Source: an uncultured bacterium (GTDB taxonomy: Bacteria; Bacillota; Clostridia; Oscillospirales; Ruminococcaceae). Taken from it: a DNA stretch of 64,000 nt. Numbering within the stretch: the stretch's first letter is position 1; each line of letters starts with the position of its first letter. The notes beneath the pieces are model-generated. The model ran no database searches, had not been told where the DNA came from, and was given only the letters and a program-made list of their open reading frames with translations. The DNA lies in NCBI GenBank assembly GCA_934875375.1, contig CAKXHL010000001.1, positions 201,072 to 265,071 of the forward strand, given 5' to 3'. Shown here piece by piece: positions 32,557 through 42,227 of this stretch. Both the position numbers and the translations under genes were made by a program.

Positions 32557-33687
32557 ATGTATCAACTGCTTAAGCAGGAGGGGAATGCCCGCCGCGGCGT
32601 ATTTCATACGGTGCATGGTGATGTGCAGATGCCGGCTTTTATGAATGTTGGAACCGCTGCCGCAATTAAGGGAGGGATCTCTTCTTATGATCTGGTGGAT
32701 TTAAAATGCCAGGTAGAGCTTTGCAATACCTATCACCTTCATATTCGTCCAGGGGACCGTTTGATTCATGATTTGGGCGGCCTGCATCGGTTTATGGGCT
32801 GGAAAGGACCAATCCTCACGGACAGCGGAGGATTTCAGGTGTTTTCCCTGGCAAAACTTCGTACGATTCGGGAAGAGGGCGTATACTTTGCTTCTCATGT
32901 AGATGGAAAACGGATTTTTATGGGCCCGGAGGAAAGTATGCAGATTCAATCGAATCTGGGTTCTACGATTGCAATGGCCTTTGATGAGTGTGTAGAGAAT
33001 CCTGCTCCCCGCGCTTATGCAGAAGCATCTGTGGCGCGAACGATTCGCTGGTTATATCGCTGCCGTACAGAGTTAGATCGGCTTAATCAGCAGGAAGGTA
33101 CGATCAACCCGCATCAGATGCTTTTCGGCATCAATCAAGGCTGCGTATTTGACGATCTTCGGGTGCAGCATATGAAGGAACTGGCTGGCATGGATTTGGA
33201 CGGCGTTGCAATCGGCGGATTGGCAGTGGGAGAAACGGCAGAAGAGATGTACCGCATTATTGAGGCGGTGGAGCCTTTTGCACCGAAAGACAAACCCCGT
33301 TATTTGATGGGAGTGGGTACGCCGGTGAATATTCTTGAATCTGTTTGGCGCGGGGTAGACCTGTTTGACTGTGTTATGCCGTCACGTAACGCGCGGCATG
33401 GGCATCTGTTCACCTGGCAGGGAATTCGCAATATCATGAACGCCAAGTATGAGCGGGATCTTTCTCCGATTGATGAAAACTGTGATTGTCCTACCTGCCG
33501 TAACCATTCCAGGGCATACCTGCGGCATTTGTTCAAAGCCAATGAGATGCTTGCTATGCGCCTTGCTGTTCAGCATAATCTTTATTTTTACAATACGTTG
33601 ATGGAGAAGATTCGTGCAGCATTGGACGAGGGAAGATACCGGCAGTTTTATGAAGAGCAGCGCGAAATTTTAGGAAAACGCATTTAA
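32557..33687 (+). CDS. tgt: Queuine/preQ1 tRNA-guanine transglycosylase
   Basis: A 376-residue enzyme that exchanges G34 for preQ1 in GUN-anticodon tRNAs. The active-site blocks TDSGGFQVFSL and GGLAVGE, the catalytic Asp region VDLFDCVMPSRNARHG, and the zinc site CDCPTCRNHSRAYLRHL are intact. The ATG at 32557 follows ACAGGAGGAAAAAAC; an in-frame upstream codon at 32467 overlaps the promoter and is discarded. Works with QueA. Confidence 0.97.
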   Translation: MYQLLKQEGNARRGVFHTVHGDVQMPAFMNVGTAAAIKGGISSYDLVDLKCQVELCNTYHLHIRPGDRLIHDLGGLHRFMGWKGPILTDSGGFQVFSLAKLRTIREEGVYFASHVDGKRIFMGPEESMQIQSNLGSTIAMAFDECVENPAPRAYAEASVARTIRWLYRCRTELDRLNQQEGTINPHQMLFGINQGCVFDDLRVQHMKELAGMDLDGVAIGGLAVGETAEEMYRIIEAVEPFAPKDKPRYLMGVGTPVNILESVWRGVDLFDCVMPSRNARHGHLFTWQGIRNIMNAKYERDLSPIDENCDCPTCRNHSRAYLRHLFKANEMLAMRLAVQHNLYFYNTLMEKIRAALDEGRYRQFYEEQREILGKRI

Positions 33688-33744
33688 GAAAACTGGTATG
33701 GCTGCCAATTTGCAAAATTCATAGAATGTTTGCGCGGATTTACC

Positions 33745-33773
33745 TTGCGGAAAGCAGTTTTCCATGCTATGAT
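33745..33773 (+). promoter_or_regulatory. Promoter of yajC
   Basis: TTGCGG, 17 bases, TATGAT with an upstream TGC (extended -10). Confidence 0.6.
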
Positions 33774-33815
33774 AACAATTATGAAATCATAAGAAAAACT
33801 GGAGGAATTGCGACA

Positions 33816-34142
33816 ATGTTTAATCTTTTTCTCACCACTGAGGCAACAACAAGCGGTGCTGGTATGCTGGCTTCTTTTCTGCCTCTGGTCCTTGTTCTGG
33901 TTGTTTTTTATTTCATGCTGATCCGCCCGCAGAACAAAAAAAGCAAGCAGGAAGCGGCAATGCGTTCCAATCTTCAGATTGGTGATGAGATTGTGACCTT
34001 TGGCGGGATTATTGGTATTATCGTTAGCATCAAAGACGATACTCTTGTCATTGAAACCGGCAATGAGAGAAGTAAAATCCGTATTTTGCGTAAAGCGGTG
34101 GAGAGCTGCTTGACGGTTCACGAGGAAGAGGCTTCCAACTAA
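33816..34142 (+). CDS. yajC: Preprotein translocase accessory subunit YajC
   Basis: A 108-residue protein with one N-terminal membrane helix (about residues 16-36, ending FYFMLIRPQNKK), the YajC hallmark, then a short basic soluble domain with GDEIVTFGGIIG. It associates with SecDF. ATG follows GGAGGAATTGCGACA; an upstream in-frame codon at 33726 overlaps the promoter. Lies after tgt as in many bacteria. Confidence 0.95.
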   Translation: MFNLFLTTEATTSGAGMLASFLPLVLVLVVFYFMLIRPQNKKSKQEAAMRSNLQIGDEIVTFGGIIGIIVSIKDDTLVIETGNERSKIRILRKAVESCLTVHEEEASN

Positions 34143-34232
34143 TTTAAAAGAAATCCGGTACAGATACTGCGCATAAAAACCTTCCGCCCGGAATATGCTG
34201 GAACTAAGGAAGTTTGGTCGGGAGTGATGAGA

Positions 34233-34646
34233 ATGCGAAACAATCCGCCAAAAGGGGATTTGTCTCCGGTGCGCAAATGGATAACACCGGTACTTTTTGG
34301 TACAGCGATCGGGCTATTGGGAACTGCCGCAATTTTAATGATTTTTGCTTTGATTTTGACGTTGCAGGATATTCCGCAGGGGATGATTCTGCCGTTGGCT
34401 GTTGGAGCAATGGGAATCGGTACTTTTTTAGGCGGGTATGTTTCTGCCCGAATCGTGGAAAAAAAAGGCCTGTTGTGCGGCTTTTTGACCGGGCTTTTGT
34501 ATTATTTCATTTTGACTGGCATTTCTCTGGCCGTGATGCATTTTTCTCTGGATGCGTCTCAGGCGGTGAAGATGGGGGTTGCTTTCATTGCAGCTTGCAT
34601 CGGAGGTGTTTTGGGCGTAAACGGAAAGGGCAGAAGAAAAGCCTGA
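34233..34646 (+). CDS. TIGR04086-type membrane protein
   Basis: A 137-residue protein with four hydrophobic helices separated by short loops, including GTFLGGYVSARIVEKKGLLCGFLTG and a final GGVLGVNGKGRRKA. This matches the small family of Clostridia/Bacilli membrane proteins that sit after yajC. Function unknown. I prefer the ATG at 34233 (GGGAG 8 bases upstream) to GTG 34224 or ATG 34227. Confidence 0.8.
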   Translation: MRNNPPKGDLSPVRKWITPVLFGTAIGLLGTAAILMIFALILTLQDIPQGMILPLAVGAMGIGTFLGGYVSARIVEKKGLLCGFLTGLLYYFILTGISLAVMHFSLDASQAVKMGVAFIAACIGGVLGVNGKGRRKA

Positions 34647-34683
34647 TGCCAAAAAGCACAGGGAAAGTAAATCAATGGTTGAC

Positions 34684-34720
34684 AAAAGCGGCGCAGCCTT
34701 CAAAGGCTGCGCCGCTTTTT
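34684..34720 (+). terminator. Terminator between TIGR04086 gene and lpd (bidirectional)
   Basis: AAAAGCGGCGCAGCCT / AGGCTGCGCCGCTTTTT, loop TCAA. Nothing else is seen up to 34852. Confidence 0.92.
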
Positions 34721-34852
34721 GCTTGATCAATTTGTGTTGGACAATATTTTGATATAGATGTCAAAAGCCCTCCAAGTGAAAAGTACTTTGCAACTTCAAA
34801 AGAAAGACAGGGGAAGCTTTGGAAAGAGGAAAAGCGTGCTGTTGTTTTGCTG

Positions 34853-36262
34853 CTATTGGATTGGCCGGCGTTTTGGAGCTACATGGATTGCATGGCCCTC
34901 CAAATCCTCCAGCGCTTCCGTTACTGCTTCTGTAAAAGTTGGATGGGGACGAATTACCTGCCGCATTTGCCGTACGGTTAGCTGATTGACAATAGCCTGT
35001 GAAAATTCGCTGATAAGATCGGTTGCCCGGGCACACATCAGCTGTGCGCCGAGAAGAACGCCAGTTTCTGAATGGCAGACTACTTTGATAAATCCCCGGT
35101 CTTTTCCTTCGATCAATGTTTTTCCGTTAGCAGTCATCATAAACTTTCCGGTTTTTACGGAAATTCCCTGTTCTTTTGCCTCGTCGGCGGTAAGGCCAAC
35201 ACTGGCGATCTCCGGATCGGTATAAATGCAGGCAGGAACCAGCGACAGATCAACAGAAGGCGTGTGCCCTGCTATGCGCTCTGCCACGGCAATTCCCTGG
35301 GCAGAAGCCAAATGCGCCAGCTGAATATGGGAAGTTACATCTCCAATAGCCCAGATTTGTTCCAGAGAAGTAGAGAAATCTTCTTTTGTGACAATACGGC
35401 CGCGTTCCATTTCTGGGGCAATTCCCGGACCGAATAAGCTTTCTGTATAAGGCCGGCGGCCGATGGAGATCAGTACGCCCTGCGTCCGGACAAATTCCTG
35501 CTGATCCCCTTTCGAAAACTGGCAGCAAAGCATTCCGCCGTCTGTCGTGATTTCTTCAACTGTAGCGCTAGTATGGATGGAAATACCGCGTTTCTTTAAA
35601 ATCATCCCAAGATTTTGGGAAACTTCCCGATCCATCGTAGGCAGAATCCGTTCCTTTGCTTCTATAATAGTCACTTCACATCCAAGGCGGTGATAGAAGG
35701 TTGCAAATTCAACCCCAATTACGCCGCCCCCGATGATAACCAAGCTTTTATAATCGACGGGATCTCCTTCCAGCACCTCATCGCTGGTTACAACGCCGGG
35801 TAGGTTTAATCCCGAGATAGGAGGACGAGCAGGAACCGAACCTGTTGCAATCAGAATATTGTCAGCAGTGACCCGGCCATTGTCAGAACCGGTTACAGAA
35901 ATTTCGTGAGGAGCCAGAATGGTTGCGGTACCGCGAAGCAAATCAATTTTGTTAGCCTTAAAAAGTTGCTCGACACCTCCGCGTAACTGTAAGACGATTT
36001 TGAGCTTTCGGTCGTGGATACGCCCCATATGGTAGCTTACTTCGGGAATGTCCAGCCCCAGCTCTTGGGCGTTTTGGGCCTGATGGTAAATATCTGCGGC
36101 GTGCAAAAGTGCTTTGGTGGGGATACACCCCCGATTCAGACAAGTGCCGCCTACGTCCCGGTTTTCGATTACGACAGTTTTAAGACCCAGCTGAGCCGCA
36201 CGGATAGCGGCTACATATCCGCCGGGTCCTGCACCGATTACCGCCAGTTGATAATGATTCAT
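34853..36262 (-). CDS. lpdA: Dihydrolipoyl dehydrogenase (E3 / L-protein)
   Basis: A 469-residue FAD disulfide oxidoreductase. FAD motif GAGPGGYVAAIRAAQLG, redox pair GGTCLNRGCIPTK, NAD motif IGGGVIGVEFA, second FAD contact IWAIGDVTSH, and C-terminal HPTFTEAVTEA with the catalytic His. It reoxidises the lipoyl arm of GcvH. Last gene of the gcv operon; its ATG overlaps the lplA stop by 4 bases. Confidence 0.96.
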   Translation of the reverse strand: MNHYQLAVIGAGPGGYVAAIRAAQLGLKTVVIENRDVGGTCLNRGCIPTKALLHAADIYHQAQNAQELGLDIPEVSYHMGRIHDRKLKIVLQLRGGVEQLFKANKIDLLRGTATILAPHEISVTGSDNGRVTADNILIATGSVPARPPISGLNLPGVVTSDEVLEGDPVDYKSLVIIGGGVIGVEFATFYHRLGCEVTIIEAKERILPTMDREVSQNLGMILKKRGISIHTSATVEEITTDGGMLCCQFSKGDQQEFVRTQGVLISIGRRPYTESLFGPGIAPEMERGRIVTKEDFSTSLEQIWAIGDVTSHIQLAHLASAQGIAVAERIAGHTPSVDLSLVPACIYTDPEIASVGLTADEAKEQGISVKTGKFMMTANGKTLIEGKDRGFIKVVCHSETGVLLGAQLMCARATDLISEFSQAIVNQLTVRQMRQVIRPHPTFTEAVTEALEDLEGHAIHVAPKRRPIQ

Positions 36263-37278
36263 TTGTTTTCGCCTCCTTCTGCTTGCTGCGAACCATTCCG
36301 CAGCAGCGTTTGCAGATCTGAAATCATTGTAGCATATTGCGGTGTTTGCGCCAAGGGGGACAACGCATCTGCCACTAGGGAGAATGAAAAGGGGAGATCC
36401 CGTAAATAAGAGGGCAGCTTTTCGATAAAATCTGTATCCATAGCGTCGGAATAAATTTGAACGTCAATGATTTTTCCGCTGTTTATCTCAAATCGAAGCT
36501 GTATTTCGCCCCAGGAAAAACGATCTGCCAGTTCAAAAGAAAAAGGAATTTCCCGCCCAAGCCTCCACTGCCAGGAGGCAAAAGACGCTGAGATTTTCCG
36601 AACTTCTTCCCAGTCTACCGATTCGGAAGGAAGAATTTGAGCGGTAAGGCCGTAAGTCTCTTCAAACGCGTGAAAAAGTGCGTCAGAAAGGCTATCCACT
36701 GTGATGGAAGGGCAGAGCGATTGCAGGTTAACCACGCGGGATTTGACCGACGAGACGCCTTTGGCCTGCAATTTTTTGGCAGAAGCGGTAAGGTAACGGG
36801 CCATTTGTTCTGTGTCCACATGGACAAGCAGCGTACCGTGATGACAGCTGATGCCTTTTGATTTTTGAAATGCATTGCCAGAAAATTTTTTTCCATCTAT
36901 CGTGATGTCATTTCTTCCGTTTTTCTGCGCGTCCAGTCCGAATGTTTTGACTGCACGGCAAATCACCTCTAGCTGCCGGCTGACATTGTAATCCCCGGAC
37001 GGTGCAACAAAGGTGAAATTGAGGTTTCCCAGATCGTGGAAGACCGCTCCGCCGCCGGAAGGACGGCGCGCCAAAAATCCGTTTTCCTGCTCTAATAGCT
37101 CCACATTGCATTCCTGCCATGCGTTTTGGTTTTTACCGATCACGACTGTGCGTTGATTTTGCCATAGGTAGAAAATGCAGGTTTCTGGTGGACAGTGCTG
37201 CAAAAAATAAGATTCCACTGCCAAATTATCGTAAGGATTGGTTCCGGTTCCCCTGTAAAATTGTAGATTGCCAATCAT
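36259..37278 (-). CDS. lplA: Lipoate-protein ligase A
   Basis: A 339-residue ligase that activates lipoate with ATP and attaches it to GcvH. Family blocks: NLAVESYFLQHC, GKNQNAWQECN, RRPSGGGAVFHDLGNLNF, the NDITIDGKKFSGNA loop and SCHHGTLLVHVD. A C-terminal accessory domain is present. The ATG at 37278 has GAGGGG upstream; a TTG at 37299 would be a weaker choice. Co-transcription with gcv genes gives the operon its own lipoylation. Confidence 0.95.
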   Translation of the reverse strand: MIGNLQFYRGTGTNPYDNLAVESYFLQHCPPETCIFYLWQNQRTVVIGKNQNAWQECNVELLEQENGFLARRPSGGGAVFHDLGNLNFTFVAPSGDYNVSRQLEVICRAVKTFGLDAQKNGRNDITIDGKKFSGNAFQKSKGISCHHGTLLVHVDTEQMARYLTASAKKLQAKGVSSVKSRVVNLQSLCPSITVDSLSDALFHAFEETYGLTAQILPSESVDWEEVRKISASFASWQWRLGREIPFSFELADRFSWGEIQLRFEINSGKIIDVQIYSDAMDTDFIEKLPSYLRDLPFSFSLVADALSPLAQTPQYATMISDLQTLLRNGSQQAEGGENK

Positions 37279-37304
37279 AGTATATTGCCCCTCTAACAAA
37301 AGCA

Positions 37305-37337
37305 GCGCACCTGAATTTTTTCAGGCACGCGCTTTTT
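37305..37337. terminator. Intercistronic hairpin between gcvPB and lplA
   Basis: Imperfect stem GCGCACCTGAA / TTCAGGCACGCGC with T runs on the plus side and a shorter one on the minus side. It may lower lplA-lpd expression relative to gcvPB. Confidence 0.4.
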
Positions 37338-37343
37338 GTTTTG

Positions 37344-38774
37344 TTAAAATAGATAGCGAAGCTTTGGATTTCGCGCTGCGCCGACTTCATCCAAACGGCG
37401 AACAGCCGTATGATGAGGCGCCTCGTGCAGAGACTGTGGATCCGTTTTTGCCGTTTCGTATAAACGGCGGAACACCTCGATCGCCTCATCCAGCGTTTCT
37501 TTGGATTCTGTTTCGGTGGGTTCCACCATCAGGGCCTCGTGCACAATCAGGGGGAAGTACATGGTTGGCGGATGAATCCCGTTGTCCAAAAGACCTTTGG
37601 CGATATCCATGGCAGAAATACCGGTTTCTTTTTTCAACGGTTCCAGCGACATAACAAATTCATGCATACACCGTTCCTGATAGGCTATCGTATACAGATC
37701 ATCCAATTTTTTCATCATGTAATTGGCGTTCAGTACAGCGTTTTGTGCGGCTTCCCGAATACCTTCGGCGCCCAATGTTAGGATATAGGACAATGCCTTG
37801 ACCACTACAGTAAAGTTTCCGTAAAAAGACTTCACCTGTCCAATGCTGTGTTCCGGCTTTTCGAAATGATACCGATTCTGCTGTTTTTTTACCACTGGCC
37901 CGGGCAGAAAAGGAGCAAGCAGAGATTTGCAGCCAACCGGACCGCTGCCAGGACCCCCGCCGCCATGGGGTGTGGAGAACGTTTTATGCAGGTTCAGATG
38001 TACGACATCAAAGCCCATATCGCCAGGCCGGGACACTCCCATAACCGCATTGAGGTTTGCACCATCATAATAATTGAGCCCGCCAGCGTCGTGGACAATT
38101 CTGGTGATTTCCAGAATATTTTTATCAAACAGGCCAACAGTATTGGGGTTGGTCAGCATGAGACCCGCAGTATCATCGCCAACGGCAGCTTTGAGTTTTT
38201 CCAGATCTACACAGCCGTCTTCCCGAGAAGGGATGCTGACGACGGTAAATCCAGCCATTGTCGCACTGGCCGGGTTGGTACCGTGGGCGGAATCAGGAAC
38301 AATGATTTTTGTGCGTTTTTGATCCCCCCGGTGTTTGTGATAGGCTTTGATCAGCAAAAGACCCGTAAATTCACCATGGGCACCCGCCGCCGGCTGAAAG
38401 GTCATGGCGTCCATACCAGTAATTTCACACAAAGCTTGTTCCGCTTGGAAGAGAACCTGCATGGCTCCTTGCACAGTGTGTTCCGGCTGCAAGGGATGAA
38501 TAGCGGTAAATCCGGGCAGCGATGCAAGTTCCTCATTGATTTTTGGATTGTATTTCATGGTGCAGGAACCCAGCGGATAAAATCCGTTGTTTACACCGTA
38601 CGTGCGGCCAGCCAGCGCCGTATAATGGCGGCTGATGTCATTTTCAGACAGCTGCGGCAAGCGCGGGGCTTTTTTTCGGCTAAAGGTTTCCGGCAAATCG
38701 GGAACAGAAACGTCGCATTCCGGCAGGATCGAACAGCCGCGTCCGGGAACGCTGGTCTCAAAAATCAGATTCAT
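37344..38774 (-). CDS. gcvPB: Glycine decarboxylase subunit 2 (P-protein)
   Basis: A 476-residue PLP subunit; with GcvPA it forms the glycine decarboxylase. The PLP lysine lies in NLHKTFSTPHGGGGPG. Blocks GSCTMKYNPK, QPAAGAHGEFTGLL and VPDSAHGTNPASA match the family. The ATG at 38774 follows AGGAGG with 10-base spacing and overlaps the gcvPA stop (ATGA); the GTG at 38783 is too close to the ribosome site. Confidence 0.96.
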   Translation of the reverse strand: MNLIFETSVPGRGCSILPECDVSVPDLPETFSRKKAPRLPQLSENDISRHYTALAGRTYGVNNGFYPLGSCTMKYNPKINEELASLPGFTAIHPLQPEHTVQGAMQVLFQAEQALCEITGMDAMTFQPAAGAHGEFTGLLLIKAYHKHRGDQKRTKIIVPDSAHGTNPASATMAGFTVVSIPSREDGCVDLEKLKAAVGDDTAGLMLTNPNTVGLFDKNILEITRIVHDAGGLNYYDGANLNAVMGVSRPGDMGFDVVHLNLHKTFSTPHGGGGPGSGPVGCKSLLAPFLPGPVVKKQQNRYHFEKPEHSIGQVKSFYGNFTVVVKALSYILTLGAEGIREAAQNAVLNANYMMKKLDDLYTIAYQERCMHEFVMSLEPLKKETGISAMDIAKGLLDNGIHPPTMYFPLIVHEALMVEPTETESKETLDEAIEVFRRLYETAKTDPQSLHEAPHHTAVRRLDEVGAARNPKLRYLF

Positions 38775-40099
38775 GCGCCGCACACCTCCTTTATGATTGC
38801 AATGGCCTGATCCACTTCTTCTTTGCTGTTTTGCTCAGTAACACACCATAGCACACAACCGGAGAAATCTCCATCCAGCGGCAGGCCGCCGAGAATGCCG
38901 TGTTGTTCCAGCGCGTCCATCACTTTCGGTACATCAGGACATTGAGTAACGAACTCGTGGAAGAACTCGCCGGTGAAGCGAAGCTGGCAGCCAGGAATCT
39001 CAGACATTTTTGCCGCGAAATAGTGTGCCTTGGCAAAAGACTGTTCTGCTGCTTTTTGGAGGCCTTCCGCTCCCATAGCGGCCAAATAGACCGAAGCAGT
39101 CAAAGCGCACAAAGCCTGATTGGAGCAGATGTTACTGGAAGCTTTTTCCCGACGGATATGTTGTTCTCTGGCCTGCAACGTTAGAACATAGGCGCGTTTT
39201 CCGTCCACATCGGTGGTTTCTCCTACAATTCGGCCAGGGATTTTTCGCAGAAGTGCGTTGGTGCAGGCCATGAATCCCAAATAAGGTCCGCCAAAGGATA
39301 GAGAAAGTCCCAAAGGCTGCCCGTCTCCGACCGCGATATCTGCACCATATTCTGCCGGCGTTTTGAGCATTCCCAAGCTGATGGGATTACAGCTCATAAT
39401 GTATTTGGCGCCTGCCGAATGGATCGCCTCAGCCGCCGTTTCGGCATCTTCCAGCAAGCCGTAGTAGTTAGGTTGCTGCAGCAGCACACAACTGACACTG
39501 TTGTCTAAAAGAGAAAAAAGCTTGTCCAGATCGGTCTTGCCGTCTTTCATCGGAATGATTTCTACCGGTGTACCGGCCCCTTCGCAGTAAGTTTTTACGG
39601 TCTGAATCAAGTCGGGATGTGCGGCCGCGGAGATCAGCGCCTTTGTGCGTTTACGGTCGCGGCACATAGCAACAGCTTCGGCTGCTGCGGTCGCACCGTC
39701 GTAAACCGATGCATTGGAAACATCCATCCCAGTCAGCTCACAGATCATGGTCTGATATTCAAAAATAGACTGGAGTACGCCTTGGCTGATTTCCGCCTGA
39801 TAAGGGGTATATGCAGTTACAAATTCTTCTTTGGATACAACCTGTTTTACGATTGCCGGAATATAGTGGCGATACGCGCCGGCACCACGCAGCACGGTGG
39901 AAAACACCGTGTTGTGCGCAGCCATTTTTTCCACAGTCCGGCGGACTTCCAACTCTGAAAGTCCGCTGGGAAGGTGCAGCGGCCGGTCCAACAATATCTG
40001 CCGAGGCAGATGACCGAACAAATCTTCCATGGACGCGCATCCTACTGCTTCCAGCATCTCCCGGCGTTGTGCCGGAGTAGAAGGTACGTAGGAGCCCAT
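38771..40099 (-). CDS. gcvPA: Glycine decarboxylase subunit 1 (P-protein)
   Basis: A 442-residue non-PLP-binding half of the split P-protein. Start MGSYVPSTPAQRREML is the family signature; FLGAGAYRHYIP appears as LRGAGAYRHYIPAIV, then TPYQAEISQGVLQ, FEYQTMICELTGM and NASVYDGATAAAEA. ATG at 40099 follows GAGGAATAAAC, 5 bases after gcvH. Confidence 0.96.
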   Translation of the reverse strand: MGSYVPSTPAQRREMLEAVGCASMEDLFGHLPRQILLDRPLHLPSGLSELEVRRTVEKMAAHNTVFSTVLRGAGAYRHYIPAIVKQVVSKEEFVTAYTPYQAEISQGVLQSIFEYQTMICELTGMDVSNASVYDGATAAAEAVAMCRDRKRTKALISAAAHPDLIQTVKTYCEGAGTPVEIIPMKDGKTDLDKLFSLLDNSVSCVLLQQPNYYGLLEDAETAAEAIHSAGAKYIMSCNPISLGMLKTPAEYGADIAVGDGQPLGLSLSFGGPYLGFMACTNALLRKIPGRIVGETTDVDGKRAYVLTLQAREQHIRREKASSNICSNQALCALTASVYLAAMGAEGLQKAAEQSFAKAHYFAAKMSEIPGCQLRFTGEFFHEFVTQCPDVPKVMDALEQHGILGGLPLDGDFSGCVLWCVTEQNSKEEVDQAIAIIKEVCGA

Positions 40100-40104
40100 A
40101 ATGT

Positions 40105-40482
40105 TTATTCCTCCTCACATACGGCGATATAGGCGTCGGCATCCAAAAGGTCTTCCAGGCCGGAAACATCGGTCAATTTTGCGATCCAAGTGCCATAGGG
40201 ATCTTTATTGATTGCTTCGGGCGTGTCCAGCAGAATTTCGTTGACTTCAGTTACGGTGCCGTTTACTGGCGCATAAACATCGGAAACAGCCTTGACGGAT
40301 TCCACATCACACAGCGTGTCTTCAGCGGCAAAGCTATCCCCAACTGCGGGCAGGTTGACAAAGACCAGATCTCCCAGATCACTCTGTGCTTTGTCACTCA
40401 GACCAACCAGAACAGAGCCGTCATCCAGCTTTTTGACCCATTCATGAGATTTGGTATACAGAAGTTCCTTCGGTACGTTCAT
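40105..40482 (-). CDS. gcvH: Glycine cleavage system H protein
   Basis: A 125-residue lipoyl carrier. Lys64 in ESVKAVSDV is the lipoylation site; KSHEWVKKLDD and GLSDKAQSDLGDLVFVNLP match the family. It shuttles the aminomethyl group from GcvPA/PB to GcvT and is reoxidised by Lpd. RBS AAAGGAGA. Confidence 0.97.
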   Translation of the reverse strand: MNVPKELLYTKSHEWVKKLDDGSVLVGLSDKAQSDLGDLVFVNLPAVGDSFAAEDTLCDVESVKAVSDVYAPVNGTVTEVNEILLDTPEAINKDPYGTWIAKLTDVSGLEDLLDADAYIAVCEEE

Positions 40483-40542
40483 TGCAAACTCTCCTTTTTA
40501 TTTATGATTGGATTTATTCCTAGTATGCACGTTTTCGTGCTC

Positions 40543-41046
40543 CTAAAGCGATGCGTTATCTGATTCATTGCCATAAAGAATGTCGATGACCTCGCCGATA
40601 TACATGCGGTGAGGTGCTTCGGTTTGATAATAAGTATCAACCGCATCTTGGGGGATCTGTTCCAGATCCAGATCCTGCCAGTAGATTTTTTTACAGATTA
40701 GCGTGGCTGATGCTTGCGAAAAAGTCACGCCGTGTTCAACCGGTTGGGGAGTCAGACTGGTAAGAGAGATTTTGTCGCCGTCCCGCCCGGACTTGCTGCC
40801 AAGAATCCCCAGATCCTTTTTATATGCCTCTGGAAAAAAGCTGACAGTAAAATACTCATTTTTCTCCAGAAACTGATAGGTGTAACGGATCGGTTTGACG
40901 TATACTGTTGCAACCGGGCGGCTCCATAAAGTTCCCAGTCCGCCCCAGCTGATGGTCATCGTATTATAATGGTTCAAGGTGCCGGCGGTAACCAGCGCCC
41001 ATTGTTTATCAAAAATATGGAAAGCATCCACCTGAAACAACTCCAT
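40543..41046 (-). CDS. Flavin reductase-like FMN-binding protein
   Basis: A 167-residue protein of the flavin-reductase-like split-barrel type, recognised by ALVTAGTLNHYNTMTISWGGLGTLWSRPVATVYVKPIRYTY (FMN-binding Thr/Ser and Arg-rich loop) and NEYFTVSFF. It lies inside the gcv operon between gcvT and gcvH, about 36 bases after gcvT. Role in glycine metabolism is unknown; it could be a redox partner or an unrelated passenger. Confidence 0.88.
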   Translation of the reverse strand: MELFQVDAFHIFDKQWALVTAGTLNHYNTMTISWGGLGTLWSRPVATVYVKPIRYTYQFLEKNEYFTVSFFPEAYKKDLGILGSKSGRDGDKISLTSLTPQPVEHGVTFSQASATLICKKIYWQDLDLEQIPQDAVDTYYQTEAPHRMYIGEVIDILYGNESDNASL

Positions 41047-41082
41047 ATTAACCCCCTTTTTGCTGTTTTAACTTAAAATAGA

Positions 41083-42171
41083 TTATTTGGATTTTTTATA
41101 AAAGGGAAGAGGGACAATCTCGGCGGCAATTTTGCGTCCACGCACATCAATTTCCACAGCGGTGCCAATTTCTGGGGACGGAGACTCCACCAGTGCCATC
41201 GCAATAGCATAGCCCAGATAAGGACAATGGGTTCCGGAAGTAGTAGCGCCGATTTTTTGTCCGTTCCAATAGACATCGCAGTGCTCTCTTGCAATACCGC
41301 GCCCGGTGATTTTAAGGCCAATACGAGTACGTTTCGGTTTGGCTTTTTCCTCCAACGCTTTTTTGCCGATAAAATCCTCTTTTCCCATCTTAACATAACT
41401 TCCCAGTCCAGTTTCCAAAGGAGTGACATTTTCATCCATTTCATGCCCGTATAACGGCATTGCTGCTTCCAGACGCAGGGTGTCCCGCGCTCCTAAGCCA
41501 CAGGGGATCAATCCCTCGTCTTCGCCGGCTTTGAGCAACGCATTCCAAAGCTTTGGAGCATCAGCAGGATCACAATAACATTCATATCCGCTTTCTCCTG
41601 TGTAGCCGGTGGTGGAAACGATACAGGATATGCCATCGACTAGGACAGGATCTCGAAAAGTGTAGAATTTAACAGGAAGTTCCTGCCCACCGGTAAGCTT
41701 AGACAGGATTTTGACCGAAGCGGGGCCCTGCAAAGCAATTTGTGCTACCCGATCAGAAATATCCTCGAGTTTAACGTCACCAAACAGGTGTGATTTCATC
41801 CATTCAACATCTTTATGCCGATTGGAGGCGTTGACAACCACCAGATATTTTTCTTGGTTGTAACGGTAAACAATCAGATCGTCCACCACGCCGCCGTCCT
41901 CATAGCACATGGGGCTGTATCGAACTTTTCCATCGGTCATGCTGGTAAAATCATTGGTAAATAGGTTTTGGATATTGGCAAAAGCGTCAGGGCCAGTGAT
42001 CATGACCTCTCCCATGTGGGAGACATCAAACAGTCCAGCGTGGTCGCGTACTGCCATGTGCTCGGCAATTACGCCGGTTGGGTATTGTACGGGAAGAAGA
42101 TACCCGGCAAAAGGTACAATTTTTCCTCCGCCTGCTACATGGCAGTCGTACAATGGGGTTTTTAACTCCAT
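41083..42171 (-). CDS. gcvT: Glycine cleavage system aminomethyltransferase (T-protein)
   Basis: A 362-residue enzyme that releases ammonia and forms methylene-THF from the H-protein intermediate. Family blocks: MELKTPLYDCHVAGGGKIVPFAGY, LFDVSHMGEV (active Asp), YTGESGYE, GLGARDTLRLEA and TSGTHCPYLGYAIA. The ATG at 42171 follows AAAGGAGTG. The reading frame continues upstream through the riboswitch to 42354 but that portion is RNA, not protein. First gene of the operon. Confidence 0.96.
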   Translation of the reverse strand: MELKTPLYDCHVAGGGKIVPFAGYLLPVQYPTGVIAEHMAVRDHAGLFDVSHMGEVMITGPDAFANIQNLFTNDFTSMTDGKVRYSPMCYEDGGVVDDLIVYRYNQEKYLVVVNASNRHKDVEWMKSHLFGDVKLEDISDRVAQIALQGPASVKILSKLTGGQELPVKFYTFRDPVLVDGISCIVSTTGYTGESGYECYCDPADAPKLWNALLKAGEDEGLIPCGLGARDTLRLEAAMPLYGHEMDENVTPLETGLGSYVKMGKEDFIGKKALEEKAKPKRTRIGLKITGRGIAREHCDVYWNGQKIGATTSGTHCPYLGYAIAMALVESPSPEIGTAVEIDVRGRKIAAEIVPLPFYKKSK

Positions 42172-42227
42172 GAAAAATACACTCCTTTCAAATGAAACAT
42201 AAAGATTGACAAAGAATCTGCAAAAAT

